This document shows positions 7,504 to 16,253 of a stretch of 48,233 bases of DNA, in pieces. The first letter of the stretch is position 1, and the number at the start of each line of letters is the position of its first letter. The DNA lies in contig JAFYYN010000095.1 in the NCBI GenBank assembly GCA_017557525.1, forward strand, positions 1-48,233. Direction: 5' to 3'. The notes beneath the pieces are model-generated. The model was not told where the DNA came from and did no database searches. It saw only the letters and a list, made by a program, of their open reading frames with translations. The translations under genes were made by a program, and so were the position numbers. The DNA is from Lachnospiraceae bacterium (lineage in GTDB: Bacteria > Bacillota > Clostridia > Lachnospirales > Lachnospiraceae).

Positions 7504-9495
7504 ATGAAAAGAAGAAACTTTATTGCATTATTACTGGCATTAGTTATGATCATCTCTCTGGCACCGGTTAAAACCTTTGCAGATGAGGAAATCTATAATG
7601 AAATTGTTGAAGATGAAGTTATTGAAGATGAAGAATTAGTTTTTCAATTAATATATCAAGAAGATATCGATATGGTAATAGATGAGCTAAATTCTATTTC
7701 AACATTATGCAATGATGAAAACAATATTGATGAGATCGGAGATATATTAAATAAAATCAGTGGACAAGTATTACCAATTTTTAATGATGTGTACAACAAT
7801 AATTCATATTATTTTTTGAACTATAGCCGTGATGTATATATTGCAGAAGAATTTAAATATACACTCGAAAATCTTCAGAAAATAGATTCTTTATATAAAG
7901 AAAAACTAATTGAAGTAAGTAATTCTGCATGTAGAGATGCTTTATTCTATGAGTATCCATATGGTTATTATACTGTATGGGATATGTTTGGGCTTGCAGA
8001 AAATGATCCTGAGAAGACTGATCTGTTTGTTATATCCGGAGAGATTACTAAAGATGGCTATCATAAGATTACATGGAACAAATTATGGTATGCTGACAAA
8101 GTAGTATATGAACTATATGGTGCTCCTATAGGTGAAAAATACAAAAAACTGGCAACAATAGATGAAACAGAGGAGCTTTCATATGTAAATGAAGTTAAGG
8201 ATGGGAAAATCTGGAAATACTGCGTTATCCCTTATAAATTTATCGGAAACAGTGGTGCTTTTTGCATATGTGAGAAAAGCACTCAATGTTTCCTTGCCTC
8301 AAAAAACAGTAAGAAATATACAAATGCAGATGCTATAAGCATCCTAGGTGATGAAGAAATAACCTTAACTGAAAACAAAAGTAAAAAGATCAAAACTGAT
8401 TTATCAAAGGTATCAGATAACAAGAGACTTTATTCTGGTAAAAAAATTAAAAATGTTAGATATTATTCATCAGATGATGGTGTAGCAGAGGTTTCCAAGA
8501 AGGGAAAGATTACAGCATTATCAGAAGGATCATGCTATATATATGCCGTCACAGAAAATGGTCTTATTGACTACATTAAAGTTAATGTAAAAGCAGAAAA
8601 TTCCGATATAAAGAAATTTGATTACTCATATGCAACAAAAGAAGAAGGCATAAATTTTCTTATGTCTAATAAAGATTATCTAAATGGTTTTTCACAGTAT
8701 GATCTTGATTACAAGACAAAGAAAAATAATGCAACTATGGATGAATATCTTGAGTATGCAAAAGATCAGGTTATGGAATTTACCGAAATAGATAAATTTA
8801 TTATTGATACTGCCATGGACGATATAGCAGAAAGGCTCGCTTACTATAACCTGACTTTACCGGAAATGGAGCATATTACTTTTATAAAAACTTCCATGCT
8901 TGAAGAAGATTTAGGTGCAGGTGGGTATACACATGGAACACAGATTTATATTGGAATGTTTAATATGGAGTGTTTTAAGTATGATGATTATTATGACGAT
9001 TTATTAGAATTTTTAGCTCATGAAATATTCCATTGCCTTACCAGGAATAATCCTGATTTTAGAAAAGACATGTATAGCTTTATTCACTTTACTGTACAGG
9101 ATGAAGAGTTTGTTATCCCGCCATCTGTAATGGAGCATTTCATAAGCAATCCAGATGTTGGACATCATAATTCTTATGCAACATTTAACATAAACGGAGA
9201 GGATATTGACTGTTTCCTGGCTTTGATAGCTTTGGAACCTTTTGAAAATGCAGGAGATTCTTTCTTCGATTCTATGGCGACAGCTATTGTACCTATAGAT
9301 GGTACTGATATTTTCTATTTACCTGAGGACACGTCAAACTTTTATGATTTACTTGGTTTAAATACCGGATACGTTGTCGATCCTGAAGAGTGCATGGCAG
9401 ACAATTTTAAATTTACAATTATCCATGGTCTTGATTGGGACTATGCTACTCCTGAGATACCTGAGGCTATCTGGGCATATCTTGGTGGAAAATAA
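7504..9495 (+). CDS. Secreted protein with bacterial Ig-like domain and HExxH zinc-peptidase-like domain
   Basis: The 663-residue protein has a clear signal peptide (MKRRNFIALLLALVMIISLAP...FADE) and a GGAGG site 7 bases before the ATG. A bacterial Ig-like (Big_2 style) segment lies at roughly residues 285-365 (VRYYSSDDGVAEVSKKGKIT). The C-terminal third holds H506-E-I-F-H510, a zincin signature, in a context of FLAHEIFHCLT. A candidate third zinc ligand of the gluzincin kind is E628 or E629 in PEECMADNF, about 118 residues later. I therefore call it a putative secreted zinc metallopeptidase; target and family are unknown, and activity is inferred from motifs only. It precedes a large surface protein. 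Confidence 0.8.
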   Translation: MKRRNFIALLLALVMIISLAPVKTFADEEIYNEIVEDEVIEDEELVFQLIYQEDIDMVIDELNSISTLCNDENNIDEIGDILNKISGQVLPIFNDVYNNNSYYFLNYSRDVYIAEEFKYTLENLQKIDSLYKEKLIEVSNSACRDALFYEYPYGYYTVWDMFGLAENDPEKTDLFVISGEITKDGYHKITWNKLWYADKVVYELYGAPIGEKYKKLATIDETEELSYVNEVKDGKIWKYCVIPYKFIGNSGAFCICEKSTQCFLASKNSKKYTNADAISILGDEEITLTENKSKKIKTDLSKVSDNKRLYSGKKIKNVRYYSSDDGVAEVSKKGKITALSEGSCYIYAVTENGLIDYIKVNVKAENSDIKKFDYSYATKEEGINFLMSNKDYLNGFSQYDLDYKTKKNNATMDEYLEYAKDQVMEFTEIDKFIIDTAMDDIAERLAYYNLTLPEMEHITFIKTSMLEEDLGAGGYTHGTQIYIGMFNMECFKYDDYYDDLLEFLAHEIFHCLTRNNPDFRKDMYSFIHFTVQDEEFVIPPSVMEHFISNPDVGHHNSYATFNINGEDIDCFLALIALEPFENAGDSFFDSMATAIVPIDGTDIFYLPEDTSNFYDLLGLNTGYVVDPEECMADNFKFTIIHGLDWDYATPEIPEAIWAYLGGK

Positions 9496-9496
9496 A

Positions 9497-9538
9497 GAGT
9501 TTATGGTGACGTGCACTGTGAACTTCAGAATTAACTGA
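9497..9538 (+). pseudogene. Deletion-scarred remnant related to the 13.8-kb zinc-ribbon fragment
   Basis: Positions 9497-9525 are identical over 29 bases to 13786-13814, and 9524-9538 are identical over 15 bases to 13933-13947. The 118 bases that lie between those two blocks at 13.8 kb are missing here. In the shared frame the two loci read VYGDVHCEL followed by QN and a stop here, or by the zinc-ribbon sequence there. The simplest reading is an old duplicate that lost the zinc-ribbon segment; it starts two bases after the metallopeptidase stop codon. Confidence 0.65.
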
Positions 9539-9539
9539 G

Positions 9540-9564
9540 AAGACAGGGGACGGTTCTCTGTCTT
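9540..9564 (+). repeat. REP-like palindrome (AAGACAG / CTGTCTT)
   Basis: A 7-bp perfect inverted repeat, AAGACAG at 9540-9546 and CTGTCTT at 9558-9564, flanks GGGACGGTTCT. The GGGACGGTTCT core is typical of REP elements seen across Firmicutes genomes that are thought to be moved by Y1/RAYT transposases in trans. A decayed relative lies at 43698-43724. It sits between two secreted-protein genes and could also stabilise the upstream mRNA 3' end. Confidence 0.65.
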
Positions 9565-9590
9565 AAGATTACAAGAGGAGGGTATAAACT

Positions 9591-12500
9591 ATGGGAAAAC
9601 TTTATAAAGTAAGTGTATTTCTTTTGATTATGTCACTAATTATTGGCTACATACCTGTTGATGCCGCGGACACTCTTTCTATGCCACAAGAGAAAGTGCT
9701 CTATTTGGAGGGCTCAAAGGGTACGAAAGCAGATGGAACTCCCTGCAATATTTCTTACAAGAAGTTGGTTTCTAAAATGATAAGTGGATTTGATGCCGAT
9801 ACAATGAGCGTCATCCTTGAGTCTGAAGACAGAAGTATTGTTTCTGCAACCGCTACAGGCCGTATTGTGGCAAAGAGCATAGGTACTGCAAAAGTAAATG
9901 TAAAGGTTATAAATGCAGATGAGAATTTAATATTTGATCAGGATCTTAAGGTTATAGTCAAAAAGAATGCTACCGAGGTTACTGTAAATGGTATTGCCGA
10001 GGGCTGTCATTATACAGTGGGTCAGGTTGTATTGGTATCTCTTCCAAGAGAAGAAGATACTGACGAAAGAGAACTGTCTGTTGATAAGCCGGAAGATGTG
10101 GAGGTATTTGGCGATGATAGGCCCAGAACATGGATGGTATCATTCCTTGAACCCGGGGAATTTACATTTACAGCAAGGGCATATCAGAATGAAGCATATT
10201 CAGGGAGCACGGCTGAAAAGACGATAAAGGTTATTGTTGATTCTGCTGAAGGAACTGAACCAACAGAGGTTATAGAGGTTCCTGATATTGATGAAGTAGA
10301 CGATCCTGCTTTTGACATGGATGATGGTGAGGAAGATGCAGAAGGTGAAAATGAAAAAAAAGAAGTATTTGTTTCCCTTAATGCATATTTAAATGGTGAT
10401 AAATTGATTGTATCACCGGAGTTTGAACTTGAAGAGGGTGCTGTATCGCCGGCAGGAACAATGGATTATTGGTATGGTTTTGAAGGTGGGGAATCCGCTA
10501 CCCAGGTTTTGGCTTCCGGGGTTCCCATTACAGAGCCATTTGTTTGGAATGTCGAAGATGAGTATATAGGCGAGTATATTACTATCAAGTACGCATACTC
10601 CGGTGACGAGAATTATGAAACGTATCCTTTTGATGAATATTTCGATTATGATTATTTTGAAATTGGATTGTTACCTCCGGTGATAACATCGGAACCGAAT
10701 GTGACCAGAGATGGCGATGCTTATTCGTTGTCGTTTGACTTGATAGGAAATTCTTTTGATGAATTAAAGGTAAATGAGTATTATTATCTTTTAACTCCTT
10801 ACGACCCCGAAGGATACGATGCGCTTTCACCTAAAGAGCTGGTTGGTAAAATTAAAGAATGCTATGACAATCGTGAAGCCAACGGGGAAACAAATAACAC
10901 TTATTTTGGATATGGAATAATAGAAGGTAGTGAAGAAATAGGGGATGAGAAGAAGGTTGATATCCAGATAGACGGCAGTCTTTTTGAAGAGGGCTTCTAT
11001 GTTTTGCGTATAGTAATTACAGGCACCTCTTGCAATATTTATGATGAAAAGAATTATAGCAAAATTGTTGAAAGCCATGTTTTTAATACTCCTCTTACGC
11101 CTTCTTTAGAGGTCCATACCGAAGTTGATTCAAATAATGGGAATGTATTATTAAGCGGCATTGTCAGCGGTATTGAAGGGGTTGATGCTCCTACCGGTAC
11201 ATTGAAGTATGAGTATTCAATTGATGGTACTGCATGGAATCCTATAGCAGACAACAAAAGCTTGGGAGATACCAATGCTTACATATGGAGCATTCCGGAA
11301 TCAATACAGAATAAATCTTTTTGGGTAAGAGCAACATATTCAGGAGATGATAATTACAATACGACCGTATCAGAGAGTTACGAACTGTTCTTTGAGGCTC
11401 CTTTAGTTGAATCCACAGCGCCTAAAATGACTGAAACCGGAAGCTTTTCTACAGATACGATGACTGTTGAGATAAGTGCAAATAATGTAGGGGATACGAT
11501 TTATTATATAGTAGGAAACGAAGAAGAAAAAACTTTTGTATGTACTGAAAACACTGCAACAGTAAGTTTTGATATTAACAAAACCACTGTGGTAAGTGCA
11601 TATGTTGTTGAAGTGGGTAAAATAAAAAGTGATACTGTTACAGCTACATATACTTATGTGGAAGCACCTGATAGTAAACCTATTTTAACAGGAGATGTTT
11701 CAACAGATAAGAACATATATATAGTGACGGCAGATGTTTCCGGCATAACCAATGCAGAAGGAAAGACAATTGAATATAGTTGTGATGGTACAAATTATGG
11801 TTCAAAAAATGAATTTGAGGTTGAGGCAGGAAAGGAAATAACAGTATATATCCGATTTGCAGCAACTTCAGATTTAGTTGCCAGTGCTTCTGTCAATGCT
11901 TCATATAAGGCACCAGAAGTTATCACCGAAGAGACCACGGGAGAGACTACAGAAGAGACCACGGGAGAGACTACGGGCGAGACCACGGGAGAGACAACCG
12001 TTGAGACTGTAGAAGAGACCACAGGAGAGACCACGGGAGAGACTACAGAAGAGACCACGGGCGAGACAACGGGCGAGACAACGGGAGAGACTGCAGAAGA
12101 GACAACTGGCGAGACCACAGAAGAAACCACAGGAGAGACCACTGGCGAGACAACGGGAAAGACCACTGGTGAGACAACGGGTGAGACTACAGGCGAGACC
12201 ACTGGTGAGACAACGAACGAGACAACGGGCGGAACAACAAACGAGACCACGGTTGAAACAACGAACGAGACCATTGGCGGAACAACGAACGAGACAACGG
12301 GCAGAACAACTAATGAAACCACGAGTGAAACTACAAACGAGACTACGAGTGGAACTACCGGAGATTCATCAGGTTCAAAAGACAGTGAAGCTAAGGAAGA
12401 AAATAATAATTCTGATGATATCGTTGAAATAGTAGATGTAATAAACAAAGTTACTGAGTCAGAGGATGGGACAAAAACAACTACAATCATAACAAAATAT

Positions 12501-13754
12501 AATGATGGCAAACAAGTAACTGAAAAGATGGTAGAAAAGCCTGATGGTTCATCCACTTCAACAACTACGACTAAGGAAGCTGATGGTACAACGCTGACAG
12601 AAAAGGAAGAAAAAAAGGCTGATGGTACCACTGTTACAACAAATACGATAAAGGAAAAAGATGGATCATCAAAAACTGAAAAGATAGAAGTAAAAACTGA
12701 CGGTACATGCACCACAACAAATACTACAAAAGATTCAGATGGTGCTACAATAACCGAAAAAGTAGTAGAAAAGCCTGATGGAAGCGTAACCACCACCTCA
12801 ACTGAAAAAGATGCTGATGGAAATGTTTTCAGTACATCAAAGGTTATTAAAAAGACTAAGGAGGATGGAACTAAGACTATTACTGCAACAGAAAAAAATG
12901 CGGATGGCAGTACTAGGACGTCAAAGACCACATTATATACAGATGGAAGCAGTAAGATAAGTACTACTACACAGAATGGAGACGGCAGTACCAGTGTATC
13001 TAAGACTACCATTAAGGTTGATGGAAGCAGTAAAACCAATACTGAGACGCAAAATGCGGACGGATCTACAACAACTGAAAAAATCAACAAAGAGAGTGAT
13101 GGATCCCTAACCCGTACTGCGACTACAGTTGACGATGATGGTAATGTGCTTTCTAAAGAAACTGAGAAAGTTACCATAAGTAAAAGCGGAACCTCAACAG
13201 GTACTACTTTTGTTGAAAATGCAGATGGTTCATCTTCAGAAAGCGTAGTCAAAATAAAGACAGATGGTTCTGCTTCAACGACTCTTACGGAAACAGATGC
13301 AGAAGGCAATGTTTCTGTAACTTTGGGAAGCACGAATGCTAAAGGGACTGAAACCAAAAAGAGTTTTGCTGTAGAAGATTATGAAGCGGCTTTAAAAAAG
13401 CTTGAAACTGAAGGTACTACAGCGACGGTACCGTCCACTATAAAAGCAAATGGCCAGACGATTCCGGTTACCAGTATTGGCGATGGGGCAATGAAAGGTA
13501 ATGAAACTGTAAAGACAATTAAAATCGCTGATACGGTTACATCAATTGGAGAAGGTGCTTTTGACGGAGCCAAGAATCTTAAGACCATTAAATTATCGGC
13601 TAATATTACAGAAATCGCACCGGATGCTTTTAAAGGGATAAATAGTAAAGCAACTTTTTATATCACAGCCAATTCAGATGAAGAGTTCGATGCTCTTGTA
13701 GAACTTCTTAAGAAATCCGGTGTTGGCAGTAAGGTGAAATTTAAGAGATCATAA
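9591..13754 (+). CDS. Large repeat-rich secreted surface protein with C-terminal BspA-type leucine-rich repeats
   Basis: This 1387-residue protein has a signal peptide (MGKLYKVSVFLLIMSLIIG...VDAA). An Ig-like Big_2 style region (about 30-125) is followed by an acidic linker (about 220-262). Two similar Ig-like units with a YSGDxNY signature lie near 265-345 and 505-600. A low-complexity ETTG/ETTE/ETTN tract spans about 779-925. A 14-15-residue repeat built on DGS/DGT and TTT strands fills about 960-1250. One to two BspA/LRR_5 repeats (TSIGEGAFDGAKNLKTIKLS) lie near 1290-1357. No LPxTG or transmembrane anchor is visible. It is probably a surface or matrix adhesin; the Thr-rich tract may be glycosylated. 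Function is inferred from architecture only. Confidence 0.88.
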   Translation: MGKLYKVSVFLLIMSLIIGYIPVDAADTLSMPQEKVLYLEGSKGTKADGTPCNISYKKLVSKMISGFDADTMSVILESEDRSIVSATATGRIVAKSIGTAKVNVKVINADENLIFDQDLKVIVKKNATEVTVNGIAEGCHYTVGQVVLVSLPREEDTDERELSVDKPEDVEVFGDDRPRTWMVSFLEPGEFTFTARAYQNEAYSGSTAEKTIKVIVDSAEGTEPTEVIEVPDIDEVDDPAFDMDDGEEDAEGENEKKEVFVSLNAYLNGDKLIVSPEFELEEGAVSPAGTMDYWYGFEGGESATQVLASGVPITEPFVWNVEDEYIGEYITIKYAYSGDENYETYPFDEYFDYDYFEIGLLPPVITSEPNVTRDGDAYSLSFDLIGNSFDELKVNEYYYLLTPYDPEGYDALSPKELVGKIKECYDNREANGETNNTYFGYGIIEGSEEIGDEKKVDIQIDGSLFEEGFYVLRIVITGTSCNIYDEKNYSKIVESHVFNTPLTPSLEVHTEVDSNNGNVLLSGIVSGIEGVDAPTGTLKYEYSIDGTAWNPIADNKSLGDTNAYIWSIPESIQNKSFWVRATYSGDDNYNTTVSESYELFFEAPLVESTAPKMTETGSFSTDTMTVEISANNVGDTIYYIVGNEEEKTFVCTENTATVSFDINKTTVVSAYVVEVGKIKSDTVTATYTYVEAPDSKPILTGDVSTDKNIYIVTADVSGITNAEGKTIEYSCDGTNYGSKNEFEVEAGKEITVYIRFAATSDLVASASVNASYKAPEVITEETTGETTEETTGETTGETTGETTVETVEETTGETTGETTEETTGETTGETTGETAEETTGETTEETTGETTGETTGKTTGETTGETTGETTGETTNETTGGTTNETTVETTNETIGGTTNETTGRTTNETTSETTNETTSGTTGDSSGSKDSEAKEENNNSDDIVEIVDVINKVTESEDGTKTTTIITKYNDGKQVTEKMVEKPDGSSTSTTTTKEADGTTLTEKEEKKADGTTVTTNTIKEKDGSSKTEKIEVKTDGTCTTTNTTKDSDGATITEKVVEKPDGSVTTTSTEKDADGNVFSTSKVIKKTKEDGTKTITATEKNADGSTRTSKTTLYTDGSSKISTTTQNGDGSTSVSKTTIKVDGSSKTNTETQNADGSTTTEKINKESDGSLTRTATTVDDDGNVLSKETEKVTISKSGTSTGTTFVENADGSSSESVVKIKTDGSASTTLTETDAEGNVSVTLGSTNAKGTETKKSFAVEDYEAALKKLETEGTTATVPSTIKANGQTIPVTSIGDGAMKGNETVKTIKIADTVTSIGEGAFDGAKNLKTIKLSANITEIAPDAFKGINSKATFYITANSDEEFDALVELLKKSGVGSKVKFKRS
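11926..12365 (+). repeat. In-gene tandem repeat, 12-bp unit encoding ETTG-like tetrapeptides
   Basis: About 35 units of a 12-base period (GAGACCACGGGA and variants) encode Glu-Thr-Thr-Gly/Glu/Asn inside the large surface protein. Units near the middle are nearly identical, while later units diverge to ETTN and GTTN. Such tracts change length by slippage in whole-codon steps, so the linker length may vary between strains without frameshift. Confidence 0.85.
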
Positions 13755-13772
13755 TAACGCTAAATGGGTTAG

Positions 13773-13943
13773 TCTCCTGTCTTTGGAGTTTATGGTGACG
13801 TGCACTGTGAACTTAAGGAGTGGATTGCTAAAGATATGGCCACATCGGAGTGGACATGTCCAAACTGCCATACCAAAAATTTCGGTAAATTTTGTGATGA
13901 ATGCGGTACAAAAAGAGGTAATATATGTATGTTTCAGAATTAA
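13773..13943 (+). pseudogene. C-terminal zinc-ribbon remnant
   Basis: An open frame with no start codon or ribosome site ends at TAA 13941-13943. It encodes a stretch with a four-cysteine zinc ribbon, WTCPNCHTKNFGKFCDECGT, matching the C-terminal ribbons of SPFH-domain and related Firmicutes proteins. An in-frame stop at 13770-13772 shows that the rest of the gene is gone. Its last 19 bases overlap the start of the DUF218 gene in another frame. A short internal ATG (MATSEW) could express a 35-residue ribbon peptide, but no Shine-Dalgarno supports this. The first 29 bases of its VYGDVHCEL part recur at 9497. Confidence 0.6.
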
Positions 13944-14530
13944 CTGAAGAAAAACTTTCTAACGAAGTCATTGACCATCTGTTATTTGATAAAATTGAGG
14001 ATACAGGTGAAAATGGTGATGTGATTTTGGTTCTTGGCAGCATTAAGGCATCAAAATACAGAGTTCCTGTAGCTGTAAACGCTTATAAATCCGCTCGTGC
14101 AGGAAAGATATTGCTAAGTGGCGGTGCTATGAGAGAGTTTCCCGATGGGAAAAGTATTGAATCCGAGAATATGTATAAAAAGGTACTAGAATTAGGCGTT
14201 AACAAAGAAGATGTCATACTTGAGAAGGAGTCACAAAACACAGTTGAAAACATCTTATGCTCTATGGTGGTTTTACAGAGGGAGTTTTATCTTGACAGAG
14301 TAAAAAAGATTATCCTGGTTACGGCAGAGTACCATATGAGGCGTAGCCTCGCTATAGCACGCTATTTGTTTCCTGATCATATAAAAGTTATACCTTGCCC
14401 TGCAAAAGACGACAACACCAATCGAGATAACTGGTGGAAAACGCCTGAAGGTATTAAGCGGGCAACAAACGAGGCATTAAACCTTATTACATATGTTAAA
14501 AATGAAGTTTTTCCTGATTTTGTTATTTAG
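13925..14530 (+). CDS. YdcF-like DUF218 protein
   Basis: The 201-residue protein fits the DUF218/YdcF family. It shows the family's Rossmann-like opening (DVILVLGSIKASKYRVPVA), a GGA turn (ILLSGGAMRE), EKESQNTVEN and a late TAEYHMRRSLAIARYLFP block. YdcF binds S-adenosylmethionine in E. coli; SanA and ElyC relatives act in envelope maintenance, but biochemical roles are unclear. Unlike many members, this copy has no membrane segment and should be cytosolic. AGAGGT lies 6 bases upstream of the ATG at 13925, within the zinc-ribbon remnant. A strong terminator follows. Confidence 0.88.
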   Translation: MYVSELTEEKLSNEVIDHLLFDKIEDTGENGDVILVLGSIKASKYRVPVAVNAYKSARAGKILLSGGAMREFPDGKSIESENMYKKVLELGVNKEDVILEKESQNTVENILCSMVVLQREFYLDRVKKIILVTAEYHMRRSLAIARYLFPDHIKVIPCPAKDDNTNRDNWWKTPEGIKRATNEALNLITYVKNEVFPDFVI

Positions 14531-14543
14531 TGCTTGCTTTTCT

Positions 14544-14569
14544 GAGTCGGCGTTGCCGGCTCTTTTTTT
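14544..14569 (+). terminator. Intrinsic terminator after the DUF218 gene
   Basis: An 8-bp GC-rich stem, GAGTCGGC at 14544-14551 and GCCGGCTC at 14555-14562 (one G-T pair), with a 3-base loop, is followed by seven T residues at 14563-14569. It starts 14 bases after the stop codon and separates the DUF218 gene from the restriction-modification operon. Confidence 0.92.
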
Positions 14570-14570
14570 G

Positions 14571-14599
14571 TTGCATAAAAATGCGTAATATGCTATAAT
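14571..14599 (+). promoter_or_regulatory. Sigma-A-type promoter of the hsdMS-fic-hsdR operon
   Basis: TTGCAT at 14571-14576 and a perfect TATAAT at 14594-14599 are separated by 17 bases. The pair begins right after the upstream terminator and lies about 58 bases before the hsdM start, so the RM operon has its own transcription start near 14606. Confidence 0.75.
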
Positions 14600-14656
14600 T
14601 TTCAATGGTTTATTATGATTTTAATACGATGAAAATGTTACTAAAGGAGTACTATC

Positions 14657-16252
14657 ATGGCTGAGAGTAAGGACCTCCTCCAGGTACTGTGGAGCGGAGC
14701 AGATGTATTGCGTGGGAAAATGGACGCAAACGAGTATAAAACTTACCTTTTAGGGCTTATATTCTATAAATATCTTTCAGATTCGTACCTTGTAAAAGTA
14801 TATGACCTCTTAAATGACTGTGCTCCCGAAACATTGGATGATGCTCAGGCAGAATATGAGAGCGTTATGAAGTCCGAAGATGCCAAGGACCTTCTTATAG
14901 AGCTTAAGAACTCCCTTCATTATACACTTGAACCGGAAATGACCTATGTCAGCATCCTTAAGGATGTAAAAAACAATGCCTTCAACCGTGAGAAGCTGCA
15001 GGCAGCATTCAACCGTATACAGGAAAGCGATGTACTGTTCAACGGCCTCTTTGCAGATGTTGATCTTTATTCCAACAGGTTGGGCACCGGTGACCAGAAG
15101 CAGAGCGCCACAGTAGCCGAAGTATTGAAGGTTCTGGATGGTGCAGACCTCATTCACGCCAAGGGTGATGTACTTGGAAACGCCTACGAATACCTTATAG
15201 GTCAGTTTGCATCCGAAACCGGAAAGAAAGCCGGCGAATTCTATACACCGCATGGTCCTGCACAGATACTCTGCCGTATAGCCATGCTTGGGCAGGAAGC
15301 CAAGAAAGGGCTACAGGTATATGATCCCTGTATGGGTTCAGGTTCATTGCTGCTTAGCTGCCGTAACTATTCAAAGGAGCCTGATTATATCAAGTATTAT
15401 GGCCAGGAGCTTATGCCTTCCACATACAATCTTGCCAGAATGAACATGTTCCTGCATGGTGTACTACCGGAGAACCAGCATTTAAGGAACGGAGATACCC
15501 TTGATGCGGACTGGCCTACAGATGAAGAAACAGAGTTTGACTGCGTGACCATGAATCCTCCATACTCTGCTAACTGGTCAGCGGCAGAAGGTTTTCTTCA
15601 GGATGAAAGATTTATGGATTATGGCGGGAAGCTTGCACCTAAGTCTAAGGCAGATTACGCCTTCCTTTTGCATGGTTTCTATCACTTAAAACAGTCCGGA
15701 ACCATGGCTATAGTTCTGCCTCATGGAGTACTCTTCAGAGGTGCTGCAGAAGGCACCATCAGAGAGATACTCTTAAAGAATGGTTCAATATATGCGGTTA
15801 TTGGACTTCCTGCGAATATGTTTTATAATACATCCATCCCTACCTGTATAATAGTTCTTAAGAAGCATAGGGAAGGAAGGGATGTTCTTTTTATTGACGC
15901 TTCAAACCTTTATGAGAAGGAAAAGAAGCAGAATGTAATGAATCCGGAACATATTGATAAAGTTGTAGAGCTGTATAGGGAAAGGAAGACCATAGATAAG
16001 CTTACATACCTTGCTTCCTTCGAGGATATAGAGAAGAATGACTTCAACCTGAATATCCCCAGGTATGTGGATACCAGCGAAGAGGAAGAAGAGATAGACA
16101 TAAAGGCTCTGACTCAGAATATGGCGGATACTGATAAAGCGATAAAAAAAGCTAATGATACGCTTGTAAGTATGATGGGTGAGATGACATTCGACAGCAA
16201 AGAAGCTGAAGAGACGATAGGTGCACTCCTTAATGTATTAGGGGAGGTGTGA
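14657..16252 (+). CDS. hsdM: Type I restriction-modification methyltransferase subunit HsdM
   Basis: HsdM methylates adenine at N6 in the bipartite site chosen by HsdS, protecting host DNA, and is part of the restriction complex with HsdR. The 531-residue length is normal. The SAM-binding motif is D223-P-C-M-G-S-G, and the catalytic N6-adenine motif is N300-P-P-Y303. The N-terminal HsdM_N helical domain is visible as LLQVLWSGADVLRGKMDANEYKTYLLGLIF in the first 40 residues, and GEFYTP precedes the SAM motif. AAAGGAG lies 8 bases before the ATG. It heads a four-gene operon; one base separates it from hsdS. Confidence 0.97.
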   Translation: MAESKDLLQVLWSGADVLRGKMDANEYKTYLLGLIFYKYLSDSYLVKVYDLLNDCAPETLDDAQAEYESVMKSEDAKDLLIELKNSLHYTLEPEMTYVSILKDVKNNAFNREKLQAAFNRIQESDVLFNGLFADVDLYSNRLGTGDQKQSATVAEVLKVLDGADLIHAKGDVLGNAYEYLIGQFASETGKKAGEFYTPHGPAQILCRIAMLGQEAKKGLQVYDPCMGSGSLLLSCRNYSKEPDYIKYYGQELMPSTYNLARMNMFLHGVLPENQHLRNGDTLDADWPTDEETEFDCVTMNPPYSANWSAAEGFLQDERFMDYGGKLAPKSKADYAFLLHGFYHLKQSGTMAIVLPHGVLFRGAAEGTIREILLKNGSIYAVIGLPANMFYNTSIPTCIIVLKKHREGRDVLFIDASNLYEKEKKQNVMNPEHIDKVVELYRERKTIDKLTYLASFEDIEKNDFNLNIPRYVDTSEEEEEIDIKALTQNMADTDKAIKKANDTLVSMMGEMTFDSKEAEETIGALLNVLGEV

Positions 16253-16253
16253 T

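Noticed and set aside
11926-12365. Regular repeats that could be taken for a CRISPR array
   Set aside because: The period is 12 bases with no unique spacers, it lies inside a coding frame, and the variation keeps the reading frame.
12169-12432. Arg-rich open frame overlapping the ETTG tract
   Set aside because: It is a shifted frame of the repeat and has no start signal of its own.
11795-13357. A 520-codon open frame on the minus strand opposite the surface-protein repeats
   Set aside because: It is a by-product of the ETTG and DGS/TTT repeats, whose complement has few stops. It is a low-complexity Val/Ser/Pro string without a ribosome site, and the + strand frame has a signal peptide and domains.
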